A stretch of DNA of 32,412 nt from Candidatus Laterigemmans baculatus (GTDB lineage: Bacteria; Planctomycetota; Planctomycetia; Pirellulales; Pirellulaceae): contig NZ_WRPR01000044.1 in assembly GCF_010367455.1 (NCBI RefSeq), forward strand, positions 1 to 32,412, given 5' to 3'. Below are positions 29,630 through 32,412 of this stretch, one piece after another (within the stretch, counting starts at the first letter, position 1; the number at the start of each line of letters is the position of its first letter). The position numbers and the translations under genes were made by a program. The notes below the pieces were generated by a model. It did not search any database, was not told where the DNA came from, and saw only the letters and a list, made by a program, of their open reading frames with translations.

Positions 29630-32188
29630 GTGTTGTCCTCCTCCCTTGCTTCTTCTACACCCGAACTGCTCGCACCGGCGGGCGATTGGGATTGTCTCCG
29701 CGCAGCGATCGAAAACGGGGCCGACGCGGTCTACTTTGGCCTCGACTGCGGCTTTAATGCCCGTGCACGGGCTCAGAACTTCGGTCTCGACGATCTCCCC
29801 GAGGTGCTCCGCCAGCTGCATCGTCGCGGGCTTCGCGGCTATGTCACGCTGAACACGCTCGTCTTTCCGTCGGAGCTGCCGCGGATCGCCGAAGCCCTGC
29901 AGCGGATCGCCGAGTCGGGAGTCGACGCCGTCCTGGTCCAAGACCTCGGGCTCGCCCGGCTCGTCCGCCAGACCTGCCCGGAGCTGGAGCTGCATGCTTC
30001 GACGCAGATGACGATGACCAGCAGCGAGGGAATCGAAGTCGCCCGCCGCTTGGGGGTCTCTCGCGTCGTGTTGGCTCGCGAACTGTCGATCTCGGAGATC
30101 CGCAAAATTCGCGAAAAAACCGAGATGCCGCTGGAGGTCTTCGTCCACGGGGCGCTCTGCGTCGCCTACTCCGGGCAGTGCCTGACGAGCGAGTCGCTCG
30201 GCGGACGCAGCGCCAATCGCGGCCAGTGCGCCCAGGCCTGCCGGCTCCCCTACGATTTGGTCGTCGATGATCAGCCGCGCGAACTGGGCGACGTCCGCTA
30301 CCTGCTGAGCCCCCAAGATCTCGCCGCCTATGCTCTCGTCCCCGAATTGATCGAGGCGGGCGTCTGCTCGCTAAAAATCGAAGGCCGGCTGAAGACGGCC
30401 GAATACGTCGCCAACATCACCCGCCACTACCGGACCGCGATCGATGAAGCGATGGCCGGGCGGCCGGTCCAGTTCACGCGGCGGCAAATCCATGAGATGG
30501 AGCTTTCCTTCTCCCGTGGCTTTTCGCCCGGCTGGCTGCAGGGCTGCGACCACAAGATGCTGGTCCCCGGCGATAACTCGGCCAAACGCGGGGTGCGGCT
30601 CGGGGACGTGCTGAGCGTCCAAGGACAGCGTGTCGTGGTGCGGCTCGAGGCGGCGGTGGCTCGCGGCGACGGCGTGGCTTTCGAAGGCGATCGCACCGCC
30701 GGTACCGACCAGGGCGGTCGCGTCTACGAACTCTCGCGGCGGGGCAAGCCGGTTCGCGAACCTGAGGTCAGCCGCGGCGTGGTCGAACTCGCCTTCGACG
30801 CCAGCTCGGTCGACACCGCCCGGATCTATCCCGGCCAGCGGGTTTGGAAGACCGATGATCCGCGACTGCGACGCCGGCTGCGGGCCTCCTTCAACACCGC
30901 CGATCCGACTCGCCGCATTCCGCTCGATCTGCGGATCACGGCGCAGAGCGGCGAGCGGTTGCACCTTCACGCAACGACGGCCAACGGGCTGGAGGTGGTC
31001 GTGGAGAGCGACTCGCCGCTGGAGCCAGCCCGCCGCCATCCGGCCAGCGAGAGTGGACTCCGCGAACAATTCAGTCGCCTCGGCGGCACTCCGTTCGAGC
31101 TTCGCAATCTTGAAGCTCGCATCGAAGGGGAACCGATGATCCCCCACAGCGTCACCGGAGCCGTCCGTCGCGTGCTGGTCGAACGCTTAATTGAAGCGGC
31201 CGAAGCCCAGCCGCCGCGATCGATCGATCCCGATGCGCTGAACAAACTCAGCCTCCACGTCACCGAGCCGCCTGCTCCAGAGTCCGCCCCGGCGTCCACG
31301 CTCGGTGCCGCCGAGACCAGTGGCGAGGCGCCGCAGCTCTGGGTTCTGTGCCGAACCCAAGCCCAGATCGCTGCGGCGATCGACGCCGGCGCCCGCCAGC
31401 TGTACGCCGACTTTCACGATATTCGCGAGTACGGCGCGGCGGTCGAGACGGCCCGTGCGGCTGGAGCAACGATCTATCTCGCGACCCTCCGCATTCAGAA
31501 GCCGGGCGAATTAGGGCTGACGCGAAAACTCCTCCGGCACTCGCCCGATGGGTTGCTGGTCCGCAATCTGGCTTCGCTCGAAGTCTGCCGCGAGGCGGGC
31601 GTCGCAGCGGTTGCCGATTTCTCGCTGAACGTCGCCAACCATCTGACCGCCGATTTCTTGCGGGCCAGCGGCGCGGCGCGGCTGACCGTCTCCTACGACC
31701 TGAACCGCGATCAGCTCGGGGACTTGGTGTCGGCCGTCCCAACGCGGTGGCTGGAAGTCGTCGTTCACCAGCACATGCCGATGTTCCATATGGAGCACTG
31801 CGTGTTCTGCTCGGTGCTCTCACCGGGGACCAACAAGACCAACTGCGGTCGCCCCTGCGATACGCATTTGGTCAAGCTCCGCGACCGGATCGGGATGGAC
31901 CATCCGCTGCAGGCCGACGTGGGCTGCCGCAATACGCTGTTCAACGCGGTCCCGCAGAGCGGCGCGGAAGTGATCCCCGAAATGTTAACCGCCGGTGTGC
32001 GTGCGTTCCGCGTTGAGCTGCTCGAGGACGACGCGGCGCAGACACGCCGCATCCTCACGCTCTACTCCCGCTTGCTCGCCGGCTCGATCGAACCTCGAGA
32101 GGTTTGGCAGGAATTGAAAGCGGCTAACCGCGTCGGCGTCACCCGCGGCACCCTCGAGCAACGCCGCAACCCGCTGGCAATCGTGTAG
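29630..32188 (+). CDS. Large U32-family protein, RlhA-like (23S rRNA hydroxylation)
   Basis: The product is about 852 residues. The N-terminal U32 domain (about 12-330) has ELLAPAGDWDCLRAAIENGA, ELHASTQMTMTSSEGIEVAR and HGALCVAYSGQC, with cysteines 177, 184, 200 and 204 in the pattern expected for an iron-sulfur site in U32 proteins. LKIEGRLKTAEYV follows. A DUF3656-like beta region lies at about 340-480. The C-terminal third carries a second Cys set (724, 727, 739, 743, 766), in HCVFC, NCGRPC and GCRN. Length and layout match the RlhA type, which with a flavoprotein partner hydroxylates a 23S rRNA cytidine in E. coli. The older label is collagenase-like peptidase. The start is uncertain: the GTG at 29630 is chosen because the homology begins 12 codons later, and the open frame to 29429 overlaps YihY/BrkB. 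It has no clear ribosome-binding site. Confidence 0.88.
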   Translation: MLSSSLASSTPELLAPAGDWDCLRAAIENGADAVYFGLDCGFNARARAQNFGLDDLPEVLRQLHRRGLRGYVTLNTLVFPSELPRIAEALQRIAESGVDAVLVQDLGLARLVRQTCPELELHASTQMTMTSSEGIEVARRLGVSRVVLARELSISEIRKIREKTEMPLEVFVHGALCVAYSGQCLTSESLGGRSANRGQCAQACRLPYDLVVDDQPRELGDVRYLLSPQDLAAYALVPELIEAGVCSLKIEGRLKTAEYVANITRHYRTAIDEAMAGRPVQFTRRQIHEMELSFSRGFSPGWLQGCDHKMLVPGDNSAKRGVRLGDVLSVQGQRVVVRLEAAVARGDGVAFEGDRTAGTDQGGRVYELSRRGKPVREPEVSRGVVELAFDASSVDTARIYPGQRVWKTDDPRLRRRLRASFNTADPTRRIPLDLRITAQSGERLHLHATTANGLEVVVESDSPLEPARRHPASESGLREQFSRLGGTPFELRNLEARIEGEPMIPHSVTGAVRRVLVERLIEAAEAQPPRSIDPDALNKLSLHVTEPPAPESAPASTLGAAETSGEAPQLWVLCRTQAQIAAAIDAGARQLYADFHDIREYGAAVETARAAGATIYLATLRIQKPGELGLTRKLLRHSPDGLLVRNLASLEVCREAGVAAVADFSLNVANHLTADFLRASGAARLTVSYDLNRDQLGDLVSAVPTRWLEVVVHQHMPMFHMEHCVFCSVLSPGTNKTNCGRPCDTHLVKLRDRIGMDHPLQADVGCRNTLFNAVPQSGAEVIPEMLTAGVRAFRVELLEDDAAQTRRILTLYSRLLAGSIEPREVWQELKAANRVGVTRGTLEQRRNPLAIV

Positions 32189-32412
32189 AGGCAATGCCAT
32201 CACCCTCCCCCCGGGAGGGTCATGCAGTTTTTAGCCCCCTCTCCCCCGAAGGGAATCGCGGCAATCGCTTGACCTTCACCCCCAAACATTTTCGCGATTC
32301 TCTTTGGGGGAGAGGGCTGGGGTGAGGGGGTCTAAGCGGCCGGCAACCGGCCCCCTCACCCTAGCCCTCTCCCCCACGGCTTGGCTGCGGAACTTTCGTT
32401 CGCAGCCAAGCC
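32189..32412. repeat. G/C-rich interspersed palindromes at the right edge
   Basis: No gene is seen. The stretch 32202-32220 (accctccccccgggagggt) matches the palindrome next to coxB. An inverted pair 32233-32260 / 32293-32320 follows. A second pair, 32306-32330 / 32351-32375, has 25-base arms with one mismatch. A third, 32378-32389 / 32401-32412, is a perfect 12-bp stem with an 11-base loop at the very end of the window. The first hairpin may terminate transcription of the U32 gene. The others form an element cut off by the window end. Confidence 0.85.

Overview
The window is GC-rich, densely coded DNA that looks like the chromosome of a planctomycete, probably Pirellulaceae-like. This is an inference from gene content: a secreted Cys-type sulfatase, a two-domain acetylxylan-esterase-like protein, a DUF1569 protein, a YHS-like lipoprotein and a large orphan envelope protein. 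Families of interspersed palindromes and short tandem repeats support it. I see no tRNA, rRNA, CRISPR array, transposase, integrase or phage gene.

Layout. 1-1.7 kb: 117-bp tandem repeats, a small lipoprotein and a DUF1569/DinB-like gene, then an inverted copy of the 117-bp repeat. 1.7-6.0 kb: an overlapping + strand run of an XPB-type helicase, its nuclease partner Bax1 (DUF790) and a secreted sulfatase. 6.0-9.4 kb (- strand): a two-domain alpha/beta hydrolase followed by a CurA-like MDR oxidoreductase. 9.7-17.1 kb (- strand): a compact respiratory operon in the order Rieske protein, cytochrome b fused to cytochrome c, CoxB fused to cytochrome c, CoxA fused to CoxC, a small membrane protein and CtaG. 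17.3-18.2 kb (+): a divergent Cys-rich lipoprotein. 18.3-19.4 kb (-): a Na+/Ca2+-exchanger-like antiporter. 19.7-21.7 kb (-): a PRC-barrel protein and a GT4 glycosyltransferase. 21.8-24.7 kb (+): a 956-residue orphan. 24.8-25.9 kb (-): an acyl-CoA-dehydrogenase-like protein. 26.0-32.2 kb (+): alpha-glucan phosphorylase, a YihY/BrkB membrane protein and a large U32 (RlhA-like) protein.

How they work together. The respiratory operon can encode an almost self-contained path from quinol to O2. Electrons pass from the Rieske/cytochrome b module to fused c-type hemes, then to CuA and the heme-copper centre, with no separate cytochrome c. Its Rieske protein has Asp where the first histidine cluster ligand is expected, and its CoxA has Gln where the K-channel lysine is expected. 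Helicase-Bax1 is a DNA-repair helicase-nuclease pair best known from archaea.

The most unusual non-coding theme is repeats. 15-bp tandem repeats are expanded in frame inside four unrelated exported proteins. 7-, 9-, 12- and 14-bp tandem repeats sit on or just after stop codons. A 76-bp palindromic element occurs as two inverted copies that bracket the 9.7-19.6 kb block. A G-rich palindrome appears to provide the ribosome-binding site of coxB.
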